64,000 nt of DNA from Kordiimonas lipolytica (lineage in GTDB: Bacteria > Pseudomonadota > Alphaproteobacteria > Sphingomonadales > Kordiimonadaceae). The stretch is from positions 247,510-311,509 of the forward strand of contig NZ_LRUB01000032.1 of NCBI RefSeq assembly GCF_001550065.1. The letters are read 5' to 3'. A program made the position numbers and the translations under genes. Positions 46,307 to 55,900 of the stretch are shown in pieces; positions within the stretch are counted from its first letter, which is position 1, and each line of letters starts with the position of its first letter. The notes under the pieces are model-generated. The model saw only the letters and a list, made by a program, of their open reading frames with translations. It was not told the origin of the DNA and made no database searches.

Positions 46307-46786
46307 TTAGTGGGCAGCAAAGTCTCCGTCATCGTCAGGTGTCAGCACCCTGATGAAGGAAAGTAGATAGGTCACATTGCCATGCTCGTCGCGCGCCGGA
46401 AGGTCCAGAATGTCGGCAGCGATATGTTCCCTGCCATTATGGGGCAGAAAGCCGACGAACCGGCCGATGCACGGCGTGCGAATAAGCCTCGCGCAATAGC
46501 TGCTGAGGTTCACAAGCTTGGGATGGTCAACCTCGGACAAATGCATGCCCTGCCACAAGACACCGCTGAACAGCCTGCGGTATTCCTCGCCCAGGATGCG
46601 TATCTCCCCGTCTTCCGGAGCGCCAGGGAAATGCATCAGGTTGAAAAAGGCATGCCAGCCCGCCAGCTCCTGAAAATGAAAATCCGCCTTGAAAGGCGGA
46701 ATGCGTGGGTCGGTGGATTTCGACCGATAGAGGTCGACAATGCCCTCGAAGCCTTCCAGCGATGAGAGATCCTCGTTCATTTCCAT
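46307..46786 (-). CDS. PAS-domain (PAS_5-like) protein
   Basis: A 159-residue cytoplasmic protein resembling the alphaproteobacterial stand-alone PAS_5 group: PPFKADFHFQELAGWHAFFN, then FSGVLWQGMHLSEVDHPKL and IGRFVGFLPHNGR. No output domain is attached. I start it at the ATG at 46786, where the homology begins; a longer frame from a GTG at 46921 exists but lacks a ribosome-binding signal. Ligand and partner are unknown. Confidence 0.7.
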   Translation of the reverse strand: MEMNEDLSSLEGFEGIVDLYRSKSTDPRIPPFKADFHFQELAGWHAFFNLMHFPGAPEDGEIRILGEEYRRLFSGVLWQGMHLSEVDHPKLVNLSSYCARLIRTPCIGRFVGFLPHNGREHIAADILDLPARDEHGNVTYLLSFIRVLTPDDDGDFAAH

Positions 46787-46963
46787 GAAACAGGCTCGCC
46801 CCCATTTGTGCCGGATAACCTTTGGCCTTGCGCTATGTTCCACCTGTAGCACCTTCGATAATCCTACTCCGATTACAGTGTCGACTGGGCATACCCGCCA
46901 TGATAAGGAATGCTCACACACTGGTGATTGGCAGTTGACATTCTCTGACGATAGACTGGATTT

Positions 46964-47722
46964 ATGAGAAAGTGGTTAATACTCCTTGCCCTGTTTGCAA
47001 CGGGCTTCAGCGCCTCGGCGGATGACGCGAAAGCGCCGCGCCTGACGGTGATCGAGCTCTTTACAAGCCAGGGCTGTTCATCCTGCCCGCCCGCTGACGC
47101 GGCGCTCAGAAGCCTGCGTGGCCGCCCCGGCATCCTGACGCTTTCCTGGGCTGTGGATTATTGGGACCGACTTGGCTGGGAAGACACATTCGCCCATCCG
47201 CACAACAGCATGCGGCAGGCCGCCTACAATAAGCGCCTGGGTCGCGGCGGTGTTTTCACGCCGCAGATGATCCTTGATGGCCGGGTGCAGTGTGTGGGTT
47301 CCAAACCTGAAAAGGTCCGTGCGTCTATTGATAAAGCCCGTGCGATCGAACGCCCGGTGATCACACCGGCGCTCGCGGAAACTGCCGATGGCAAGGTCGA
47401 GCTGACGCTTCCTGCCGCCAATGTCGGCGACATGGTATCCGTCCGCGTGGTCTGGTTCCTCAGTGACGCGACGGTGCAGATCGGCGACGGCGAAAATCAG
47501 GGCCGGTCCCTGCATTATACCAATGTTGTGCGGACGTCCGACATCCTGATGGACTGGAAAGGTGACGCCAAAACGGTGATGCTTGACCCGGCGGATGGCC
47601 TCAAGGCCGGTGCAGACCATGTGGCGATCCTGCTGCAGGATGATTATGGTCACGGCCCGATCGTTGGGGCAGCCTCCATGGCCATTGGACAGGCCTCCAC
47701 AACAGCCGCCAGCGCCCGCTGA
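46964..47722 (+). CDS. DUF1223 thioredoxin-like secreted protein
   Basis: A 252-residue protein with a signal peptide (about residues 1-19). The core ELFTSQGCSSCPPADAAL carries a CxxC pair in thioredoxin-like setting, and VFTPQMILDGRVQCVGS holds the typical proline region, both DUF1223 hallmarks. It is probably a periplasmic redox protein; its function is undefined. It is divergent from the PAS gene. Confidence 0.85.
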   Translation: MRKWLILLALFATGFSASADDAKAPRLTVIELFTSQGCSSCPPADAALRSLRGRPGILTLSWAVDYWDRLGWEDTFAHPHNSMRQAAYNKRLGRGGVFTPQMILDGRVQCVGSKPEKVRASIDKARAIERPVITPALAETADGKVELTLPAANVGDMVSVRVVWFLSDATVQIGDGENQGRSLHYTNVVRTSDILMDWKGDAKTVMLDPADGLKAGADHVAILLQDDYGHGPIVGAASMAIGQASTTAASAR

Positions 47723-48012
47723 ACCGCCACTGCCTGGGCGGTCGCAACAAAAGCAATTTCTTGACTTTGCGGCCGAAAACCGTCATAGAGCGCGCCAACC
47801 TGCTTGACCCAAGGGGCCTGCAGCGCGCAATGAAAGCGTGAGAATGCCCGACTGTTTTGGGCAGATGATTGAACGAAGTTTCCGTGCGACAGTCGCACAA
47901 ACCCAGTCAGTGACAAGGCCGATACGGCCCCTGCCCGGTTGAGGAAAAGGCGTTCATTCGAAATGAATGCAGCAGCGCCCATGGCCTGCCTTAACCGTGT
48001 TAGGAAAACTGA

Positions 48013-49467
48013 ATGACTGACTTCACCGCGCTTGGTCTGAGCGTGCCTGTAATGGATGCGCTCGAGTCCGAAGGCTTCAAGACCGCCACCAAAATTCAAG
48101 CCCGTACCATCCCGTTCCTTCTGGACGGTCGCGATGTCGTGGGCCTTGCCCAGACGGGCAGCGGCAAGACAGGCGCCTTCGTGCTGCCAATGATCGAACG
48201 GCTGCTCAATCACGAGGAACGGCCGAAATCAGGCATGCCGCGTGCTCTGATCCTTGCGCCAACCCGCGAGCTGGCGATCCAGATCACCGATGCGGTGAAG
48301 ACCTTCTCGCGCAACACCAAGCTGAGGAACTGCACCATCTTTGGCGGCGCCCCCTACCGCACGCAAACCCATATCCTGCGCCGCGGCGTGGATATCCTTG
48401 TGGCAACGCCGGGCCGCCTCTTGGACCATATGAAGCAGGGAAATATCTATCTGGATGAAGTTGAGTATTTCGTGCTGGATGAAGCTGACCGCATGCTGGA
48501 CATGGGCTTTGTTGACGACGTGACAAAAATCTCCGCCAACATCCGGCGTGAGCACCAGAGCGTGATGTTCTCCGCGACCCTCAATGACAAGATCAAGGAT
48601 CTGGCGTCCACGCTTCTGAAAAACCCGGAGCATGTTGAGATCACGCCGGAAGCTACCGTTGCCGACAACCTGATCCACAAGGTAATGTTCGTGGCGCGGC
48701 ACGACAAACATGAGCTGCTGTTCCACATGATCGAAGAAAAGCGCGTTTCCAAAGCCCTTATCTTCGTGCGCACCAAAAAAGAAGCCGACGAGTTGGCGGA
48801 AATCATGCTCGAGAAGGGCTATCTGGTTGACGCCATCCACGGCGACAAGCAGCAGCGCCAGCGCGAACGCATCATCCGCTCTTTCCGGAGCGACAAGATC
48901 GATTTCCTCGTGGCGACCGACGTGGCGGCACGCGGTATCGACGTCAAGGACATCGACCATGTGTTCAACATCGATGTGCCGATCGAAGCTGAAAGCTATG
49001 TCCACCGCATCGGCCGCACCGCCCGCGGCGGCAAAAGCGGCGAAGCCTATACTTTCTGTTCAAAAGGTGAATTCAACCTGCTGCAGGCCATTGAGCGCCT
49101 GATCAAGATGCGGATCGAGATCGATCACGATCACCCGTTCCCACAGCAGCCCAACCCCAAGAAAGGCAAGGCCAAAGTACGTCCGCGCCCGGGTGGCCCG
49201 CGCACAGACCGCGCAGAAGCCAGCGGAAAGAAGCGGAAAGACCGCAAAGACCGGACGCCGCTTCACAAGCAGAGCAAGCACCGCAAAGGCCAGAGCGCTG
49301 CAGGCAAAGCTTCTGGCAAACCAGGTAAAAGCAGGCCCGCAAAAGGCAAGTCCGACCAGGGCAAGCCCACGAAGGGCAAGCCAGCCCGCAGCGGTAAGCC
49401 AATGGCGAAATCGGCCCGCCCGAAGAAAAGCGGTGGCGGCTTCGATACCCTGAAGCGTCGTGCTTGA
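48013..49467 (+). CDS. DEAD-box RNA helicase (RhlE-like)
   Basis: A 484-residue helicase. AQTGSGKT (residues 46-53), PTRELAIQI, VLDEADRMLDMGF, SATL, ATDVAARGIDVKDIDHV and HRIGRTARGG give the full DEAD-box set. From about residue 385 the tail is Lys/Arg/Gly/Pro-rich with repeated GK and KG units, probably an unstructured RNA-binding extension. Such helicases help ribosome assembly and RNA decay, often in the cold. A possible weak promoter (TTGACT-17-CATAGA) lies at 47761-47789. Confidence 0.92.
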   Translation: MTDFTALGLSVPVMDALESEGFKTATKIQARTIPFLLDGRDVVGLAQTGSGKTGAFVLPMIERLLNHEERPKSGMPRALILAPTRELAIQITDAVKTFSRNTKLRNCTIFGGAPYRTQTHILRRGVDILVATPGRLLDHMKQGNIYLDEVEYFVLDEADRMLDMGFVDDVTKISANIRREHQSVMFSATLNDKIKDLASTLLKNPEHVEITPEATVADNLIHKVMFVARHDKHELLFHMIEEKRVSKALIFVRTKKEADELAEIMLEKGYLVDAIHGDKQQRQRERIIRSFRSDKIDFLVATDVAARGIDVKDIDHVFNIDVPIEAESYVHRIGRTARGGKSGEAYTFCSKGEFNLLQAIERLIKMRIEIDHDHPFPQQPNPKKGKAKVRPRPGGPRTDRAEASGKKRKDRKDRTPLHKQSKHRKGQSAAGKASGKPGKSRPAKGKSDQGKPTKGKPARSGKPMAKSARPKKSGGGFDTLKRRA

Positions 49468-49543
49468 TCTGAGGGCCTGATCTGGGGCGCTGATCCAAAG
49501 ACAGGCTTGGCGGATTGACAGAATTGTGCCTAGGATGCGTTCC

Positions 49544-50821
49544 ATGAAACACATCCTGGGCATTTTCATTTTTGCCGTCGTGCTGGCGAACTCCGCCACC
49601 GCGGCGGACCTTTTCTTTGAAACCGAGGCTGCCTATCAGGCGAGCCAGGCAGAACGCAACAAGGGTGTCGCAGCCTTCCGCGAAGGCGACCACCAGACCG
49701 CTCTGACGCACATCGAAGAAGCCCTCAGGCACCGACCCAATCACCCCCTGCTTGTGGGATATGTGGCCTATCTGGCGGCGGAAACGGGCGATACAGACAA
49801 GGCCTGGAAGGCCGCCAATCAGTATGCGGCGCTGGGTGTCGCGCCGGGGGCCGATATCCGCCTCGCGCTCAGGAACGCGCTGGGTGAAGTGCGCGGCGAT
49901 GAGCTGGACCGCCTGTTTGATGCCAACATGGCGGTGGCAGGTAGCGCCCAAGTAAAACTCATGCTGCCGGAAAACCACCGGTTGGTGGAAGGCATCGCAC
50001 AGGACGCCCACGGGCGCTTCTATTTCGGCACCGTGGTGTCGGGCGAAATCATCCGCATGGACGCCACTGGCCCGAAAAAGATCGTCGACGCCAAACAGCA
50101 TGAGTTTGGCAGCTTCTTCGGCATGACCTTCCATGACGGCAGCCTTTACGCCACCTTCGCCCACATCGAGCAGACCCCCGGCTATACTGAAGGCGAAGGC
50201 CAGACCGGCATCGCCCGCATCGATCCGGCAACCGGAGACATTCAGGATGTCTGGACGCTGCCGGGCGGCACGGAAGACCAACAGCTGGCGGATATCACCG
50301 TGACCAAGGATGGCAGCATTTTCGCCACGGACGCCAAAGGCGGGAAGGTCTATCAGATCACGGGCGATACGCTGTTCCCGCTGTTCGCCCATGATGGTTT
50401 CATGAGCCCACAAGGGATCGCGGAAACCGCTGACGGCCAGCTGATCATGGCGGACTATGGCCGCGGCCTGTGGCATCTGGACCGGAAGAGCGGCGATGTG
50501 AGCCTGCTCGGCGTCCCGACGGACGCCAGCCTGCACGGCATTGACGGGCTGGCACGCGGTGGCGATAGGCTGATTGCCATCCAGAACGGGGTCAACCCGC
50601 ACCGCATTCTGGCGCTGACAATCACTGAGGATGGCAGGTCTGTTCAAAATGTCGTGGTGAAGGCACAGGCCCTGCCTGATTTTGACGAACCCACCCTTGG
50701 GGTCGGCACCCCAGACGGCTTCTATTTCATCGCCTCAAGCCAGTGGCCCAAGTTCGGGCCGGGCGGCATGGTCAAGGAAGGCACTGTGGTTAGCCCCACC
50801 GCGGTGATGAAGCTCAATTAA
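49544..50821 (+). CDS. Secreted TPR plus beta-propeller (SMP-30/NHL-like) protein
   Basis: A 425-residue protein with a signal peptide (about residues 1-19), a short tetratricopeptide region (about 30-105: NKGVAAFREGDHQTALTHIE) and a C-terminal propeller of SMP-30/gluconolactonase or NHL type (EGIAQDAHGRFYFG, DITVTKDGSIFATDAKGG, QGIAETADGQLIMADYGRG). Probably periplasmic. The reaction, if any, is unknown. I start at the ATG at 49544; in-frame starts at 49526 and 49535 are also possible. It overlaps the next convergent gene by four bases. Confidence 0.75.
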   Translation: MKHILGIFIFAVVLANSATAADLFFETEAAYQASQAERNKGVAAFREGDHQTALTHIEEALRHRPNHPLLVGYVAYLAAETGDTDKAWKAANQYAALGVAPGADIRLALRNALGEVRGDELDRLFDANMAVAGSAQVKLMLPENHRLVEGIAQDAHGRFYFGTVVSGEIIRMDATGPKKIVDAKQHEFGSFFGMTFHDGSLYATFAHIEQTPGYTEGEGQTGIARIDPATGDIQDVWTLPGGTEDQQLADITVTKDGSIFATDAKGGKVYQITGDTLFPLFAHDGFMSPQGIAETADGQLIMADYGRGLWHLDRKSGDVSLLGVPTDASLHGIDGLARGGDRLIAIQNGVNPHRILALTITEDGRSVQNVVVKAQALPDFDEPTLGVGTPDGFYFIASSQWPKFGPGGMVKEGTVVSPTAVMKLN

Positions 50822-51117
50822 TCGACACTGTCGCTGACAATGTCATAAACATCCGGGAACAGGGTGCGCTCAAAAATGCCAACCTTGGCCTTGTAGCCCG
50901 GCTTGAAAAAGAAGGGGGCGAGCGTTTCAATGGTGCGTTCCTGCCCGTCTGCGAACCGTACCGTGATCAGGCGATAGCCGTTGCCGCCGGGCACGTCCTC
51001 AAGCTTGACGATTTCAGCAACCACCGTGATGGAGGGCTTGGCGGGTACGCGCGAGAAGAACCACGCACCGACGGCCACAGCAAGCAGCACAAACCCTATG
51101 GGTAAAAACCTTTTCAT
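50818..51117 (-). CDS. Small membrane-anchored protein downstream of queG
   Basis: A 99-residue protein not recognised by name. An N-terminal hydrophobic anchor (about residues 4-21) is followed by a small beta-rich domain ([31 protein letters not shown]) that could be an OB- or SH3-like fold. Its ATG overlaps the queG stop by four bases, so it is the third gene of the GST-queG operon. It probably faces the periplasm. Confidence 0.65.
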   Translation of the reverse strand: MKRFLPIGFVLLAVAVGAWFFSRVPAKPSITVVAEIVKLEDVPGGNGYRLITVRFADGQERTIETLAPFFFKPGYKAKVGIFERTLFPDVYDIVSDSVD

Positions 51118-52184
51118 TCCAAATCCCCCACTTCTTTTAGTTGCGCTTGCGCCCATTTGGCTGCATCACGCACCACGGCGCTTTCATCCTCGCAAAGCTT
51201 GGTCACACGTGGCAAGTGGCTTTCGTCGCCCGAATTGCCGATGGCATAAAGCACATTGCGGACAAACCGGTCACGGCCAATGCGTTTGATCGGGCTGCCG
51301 GAAAACACTTCGCGGAAAGTAGCGTCGTCCAGTTCGGCCAGGTCTTCAAGTGCCGGGGCGCCCAGTTCCACCCGCGCGTGGAAGGCGGCCTCCGCCGAGA
51401 CCTGCGCGAACTTGTTCCAGGGGCAGGCGGCCAGGCAATCATCACAGCCATAGATGCGGTTGCCAAGCGCCTTGCGGAACTCTTCCGGAATCGGGTCCTT
51501 GTGTTCGATCGTCAGGTAGCTGATACAGCGCCGGGCGTCGATCTGATAGGGCGCGGGGAAGGCGTCTGTCGGGCAGGCATCAAGGCAGGCCCGGCAACTG
51601 CCGCACTGGTCCCGGTGCGGTTCGTCTGTGGGCAAGTCCAGGGTGGTATAGATGGCGCCCAGGAAAAGCCAGCTGCCAAAATCGGGGCTGACCATATTGG
51701 TGTGCTTGCCTTGCCAGCCAAGGCCTGCGGCGGCAGACAGCGGCTTTTCCGGCACGGGCGCGGTGTCCACGAATACCTTCAGTTCGCAGCCCCAGGTCTC
51801 CACCATCCAGCGCGCCAGCGCCTTCAGGCGTTTCTTGATGATGTCGTGATAATCCTTGCCGCGCGCATAGACGGAGATATTGCCGAAGCCCTTTTCCTCA
51901 AGCAGCAGGCGCGGGTCTGCCTTCGGGCCATAGTTAACGCCCAGCATGATGGCGCTTTTCGCCTCGGGCCACAGGTTCGTGGGGCTTTCGCGGTGATGCA
52001 GGCGCTCTTTCATCCAGGCCATGGTGCCGTGGCGGTCCTGCGCCACGAACGCCCGAAGCCCCTCTACCACCTTGTCGCTGGTTTCCGCGCGTGTGATGCC
52101 GAAGGCGTCGAAGCCCAGCTCGCGTGCTTTTTCTTCAAGCGCGCCCCGAATGTCGCCGGGGCCGGATTTCGGACCCCCCGACAC
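51114..52184 (-). CDS. queG: Epoxyqueuosine reductase
   Basis: A 356-residue enzyme for the last step of queuosine synthesis in tRNA wobble position 34, using a cobalamin and two 4Fe-4S clusters. The two ferredoxin-type motifs are [16 protein letters not shown] (about residue 195) and [14 protein letters not shown] (about residue 245). The C-terminal HEAT-like segment ([17 protein letters not shown]) recognises tRNA in known homologues. Its start lies one base after the GST gene stop. Confidence 0.93.
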   Translation of the reverse strand: MSGGPKSGPGDIRGALEEKARELGFDAFGITRAETSDKVVEGLRAFVAQDRHGTMAWMKERLHHRESPTNLWPEAKSAIMLGVNYGPKADPRLLLEEKGFGNISVYARGKDYHDIIKKRLKALARWMVETWGCELKVFVDTAPVPEKPLSAAAGLGWQGKHTNMVSPDFGSWLFLGAIYTTLDLPTDEPHRDQCGSCRACLDACPTDAFPAPYQIDARRCISYLTIEHKDPIPEEFRKALGNRIYGCDDCLAACPWNKFAQVSAEAAFHARVELGAPALEDLAELDDATFREVFSGSPIKRIGRDRFVRNVLYAIGNSGDESHLPRVTKLCEDESAVVRDAAKWAQAQLKEVGDLE

Positions 52185-52185
52185 C

Positions 52186-52854
52186 TTAGAAATCCAGTTC
52201 GCAATAGTGCGCCGGCGGCTTCAGCCCGGTGATGCGGTCTTCAAGAAGCGCGCGCACAGACCGGCGGGACTTGACCCGCACATACCATTCCTTGACCTGC
52301 GGCCAGTCTTCCCAGTTGATGTCGCCGAAATAGTCGACCACCGAAATGTGCGCGGCAGCCGCTGCATCTGCCATGGTGAACTGCGGCCCCGCCAGATAGT
52401 GGCGGCGCTCCGACAGGTAAGAGATATATTTTAGGTGCACCTTCAGGTTATGGGCCGCACAGCGGATGGCTTCCGAATCCGGCTCGCCCATCCTAAGGAA
52501 CCGCTTGAACAGCTTTTCCGAGACCGTATGGCGCGTCACTTCCGTACCCAACTTATTATGGAACCAGCCCGTAAGGCGGCGGATTTCATAGCGGTCTTCC
52601 GCGTCGCCGATCAGCATCGGCGGCTCCGGGATCACTTCCTCAAGATATTCGGCGATGGCCATGGTGCCGGAATAGGCGTGCCCGTCGTCCATCACCAGCA
52701 CAGGCACCTCGCCTGCAGGGTTAAGGGCAAGGAAAGCCGGGCGGCGCTCCCACTCCTTTTCAAGGCGCAACTCAAAAACCACGCGCTTCTCCACCAGAAG
52801 CGCGCGTACAAACCGCGCGGAAGGACTAAGCCAGTGATGATAAAGTATTGGCAT
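52186..52854 (-). CDS. Glutathione S-transferase family protein
   Basis: A 222-residue GST. The N-terminal thioredoxin-like domain has [18 protein letters not shown] (possible catalytic Ser) and the glutathione-binding [15 protein letters not shown] with the cis-Pro; the helical domain contains [17 protein letters not shown]. Substrate unknown. It is first in the operon with queG and the small membrane protein. A run of G+C precedes the ATG, with no strong ribosome-binding site seen. Confidence 0.88.
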   Translation of the reverse strand: MPILYHHWLSPSARFVRALLVEKRVVFELRLEKEWERRPAFLALNPAGEVPVLVMDDGHAYSGTMAIAEYLEEVIPEPPMLIGDAEDRYEIRRLTGWFHNKLGTEVTRHTVSEKLFKRFLRMGEPDSEAIRCAAHNLKVHLKYISYLSERRHYLAGPQFTMADAAAAAHISVVDYFGDINWEDWPQVKEWYVRVKSRRSVRALLEDRITGLKPPAHYCELDF

Positions 52855-52915
52855 AACAGCCCCTTATTAGCCGATGCGTAGCGCCGCGCCAATCCGGAAA
52901 ACGCTGGCACACGTG

Positions 52916-52951
52916 AAAAACCCCCGGGAAGGCAAATGCTCCCCAGGGGTT
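52916..52951 (-). terminator. Rho-independent terminator of the gltDB operon
   Basis: On the minus strand AACCCCTGGGGA pairs with TTCCCGGGGGTT over 12 bases (two G-U pairs), loop of nine, followed by TTTTC, about 40 bases past the gltB stop. Confidence 0.85.
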
Positions 52952-52991
52952 ATGGTCTCTTTCAATTAAGGCTGTTGTTTGACAGGCCGCT

Positions 52992-55900
52992 TTATGCCGT
53001 CAAGGCTTCCTCTTCGGCTTCGTCGCTTATCGGATACTCCAGCCGGTTCACCATTTCCTTCGGCACAACCTGCCAAAATTTGCCCCGCTTGGCTTCCCAG
53101 TTTGAAAGCACCGTCGCGCCCCAGCGAGAGTGGGTTTCCGCTACATGCTCCTCAACGAGGGCCTTCAGGACAGCTTCCCAGTGCGCGGAAGACAGGCGAT
53201 TATAAAGCACCGTTTCCTCGTTCACATGTTCTTCGAACGTGCCTTCAGCGTCGAGAACGAAGGCCATGCCGCCGGTCATACCCGCGCCGAAGTTGTCACC
53301 AACCCCGCCAAGGATCACCGCTGTGCCGCCGGTCATATATTCGCAGCCGTTGGCACCACAGCCTTCAACCACCACTGTCGCGCCCGAGTTCCGGACCGCG
53401 AAACGCTCGCCCGCCTGGCCGGCCGCAAACAGCTTGCCCGCCGTGGCACCATACAGCACGGTGTTGCCAATGATGGTGTTGTCGTTTGAGTTGAACGACG
53501 CCCGGTTCGATGGCCGCACCACAATGGTGCCACCCGAAAGGCCCTTGCCGACATAGTCGTTGGCGTCACCCGCCACTTCAAGCTTCAAGCCCTGCACCGC
53601 AAAAGCGCCGAGCGACTGACCGGCAGAGCCGCGCAGCCGCACGGTCACATGGTCAGGCTTCAGGCCGGTCATGCCGAAGGTCCGCGTGATCTCTGATGAG
53701 AAGCGCGTGCCAATGCCGCGAAGCGTGTTCTGCACCGAGTATGTCAGCTGCATCTTCTCGCCTTTACTGAAGACTGCCTTGGCGTCCTCCAGCATCTGGG
53801 CGTCCAGCGTGTCCGGCACTTCGTTGCGGCCTTCAAGCGTGCAAACAGCGCGGCGGTTACGGCCGCCGACTTGCACCAGAAGTGGGTTGAGGTCCAGATC
53901 ATCCAGATGGTCCGCGCCGCGACTGACCTGATGCAGCAGGTCCGTGCGGCCAATGATGTCATCGAGCTTCTGGACCCCGAGCTCAGCCAGGATTTCGCGC
54001 ACTTCTTCAGCGATGAAGCTGAACAGGTTCACCACCTTGTCGGCCGTGCCGTCGAACTTCTTGCGAAGGTCTTCGTCCTGCGTACAGATGCCCACCGGGC
54101 ATGTGTTCGAGTGGCACTGGCGCACCATGATGCAGCCCATGGCCACAAGGCTTGCCGTGCCCACGCCGTATTCCTCAGCGCCCAGCATTGCGGCGATCAC
54201 CACGTCGCGCCCCGTGCGGATACCGCCATCGGTCCGCAGTTGCACCCGGTGACGAAGCCCATTGAGGGTGAGCACCTGATTGACCTCTGCAAGACCAATC
54301 TCCCACGGCGTTCCGGCATATTTGATGCTGGTCTGCGGGCTTGCGCCCGTGCCGCCCGAATGGCCGGACACCAGGATCACGTCGGCGTGCGCTTTCGCAA
54401 CACCGGCGGCGATGGTGCCGATACCGGCAGAAGACACCAGCTTCACACACACCCGTGCCCGCGGGTTGATCTGCTTCAGGTCGTAAATCAGCTGCGCCAG
54501 ATCCTCGATCGAATAGATGTCATGGTGCGGCGGCGGCGAGATCAGCGTCACACCAGGCGTGGAGTGCCTGAGGCGTGCGATCATTTCCGTCACCTTAAAG
54601 CCCGGCAGCTGGCCACCTTCACCCGGCTTGGCGCCCTGGGCCACCTTGATCTCAAGTTCTTCACAGGCGTTCAGATATTCAGCCGTCACCCCAAAGCGAC
54701 CGGAGGCCACCTGCTTGATCGGGCTGTTGGCATTGTCGCCGTTTTCATACGGCGTATAGCGTTCCTTGTCTTCGCCACCCTCGCCCGAGACGGACTTGGC
54801 GCCAATGCGGTTCATGGCAATCGCCAGCGTTTCATGCGCTTCTTTTGAAAGCGCCCCCAGGCTCATGCCCGGCGTGATGAAACGCTTCCTGATCTGGGTG
54901 ATCGATTCGACCTCATCCAGCGGCAGGGCCTCATCCGCCCGGCGGAAGTCCATCAGGTCCCGCAGGTTCACCGGCGGCAGGTTATGCAGCCCTCGTGAAT
55001 AGGTCAGATATTTTGCGTAATTATCCTGTGTGACTGCCGTTTGCAGCAAGTGAATCAGCTGGCCGTCATGGGCATGCACCTCACCGCCGCGGCGGTACCG
55101 GTAAATGCCGCCGATGGGCAGGCTCGCGCCTTCCTCATCAAATGCCTTGGCGTGCTGCTCAAGCACCTTGTGCTGGATACCCGAAAGGCCGATGCCTGAG
55201 ATTTTCGTCGGCATGCCCGGGAAGAACTCCGCCACCAGCGACCGCGAGAGGCCAAGCGCCTCGAAATTGTTGCCGCCCCGGTAACTTGAGATCACCGAAA
55301 TGCCCATCTTGGACATGATCTTCAGGAGTCCCTGGTCGATGGCCTCAGACGCGCGCCAGATGGCGTCGTTGAGGTCCATGTCGCCAAACAGGCCCTTGGC
55401 GTGCCGGTCTGCGATCGCATCCTGCGTGAGGTAAGCGTTCACCGTGGTCGCCCCCGCGCCGATCAACACAGCGAAATAGTGTGGGTCCAGACATTCGGAG
55501 GAACGCACATTCAGGCTGGTGAAGGTGCGCAGGCCTTCATTGATAAGGTGTGTATGCAGGCCGCCCGCCGCCAGGATCATCGGCACCGGCGCACGGTCTG
55601 CGCTGATGGCCTCGTCCGTCAGGAACAGGTGGCCCCGGCCTTCGCGTACGGCGTCCTCCGCCTCGCGCCGGATACGGTCCAGTGCTTCCCGAAGCGCGCC
55701 GTCGCCACCGCGGGCATCGAACGTACAGTCGATCACCTGCGCTTCGTCACCGAAATGACTGATCAGCGTTTTCCATTCTCGGTTCGAAATCACAGGGCTG
55801 TCGAGCACGATGGCACCCGCCTGCGTATGACCGGCATCAAGCACGTTGTTGAAGTTGCCGAAACGGGTTTTCAGCGTCATCACCCGGTGTTCGCGCAGGC

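Noticed and set aside
46787..46921. N-terminal extension of the PAS protein from a GTG start
   Set aside because: No ribosome-binding signal, and the extra residues do not look like the family.
47761..47789. TTGACT-17-CATAGA as the promoter of the DEAD-box gene
   Set aside because: The -10 matches poorly and lies over 220 bases from the start; mentioned but not listed as a feature.
49103..50647. 514-codon frame on the minus strand opposite the DEAD-box and beta-propeller genes
   Set aside because: It lies antisense to two well-supported genes and its protein shows no domain pattern.
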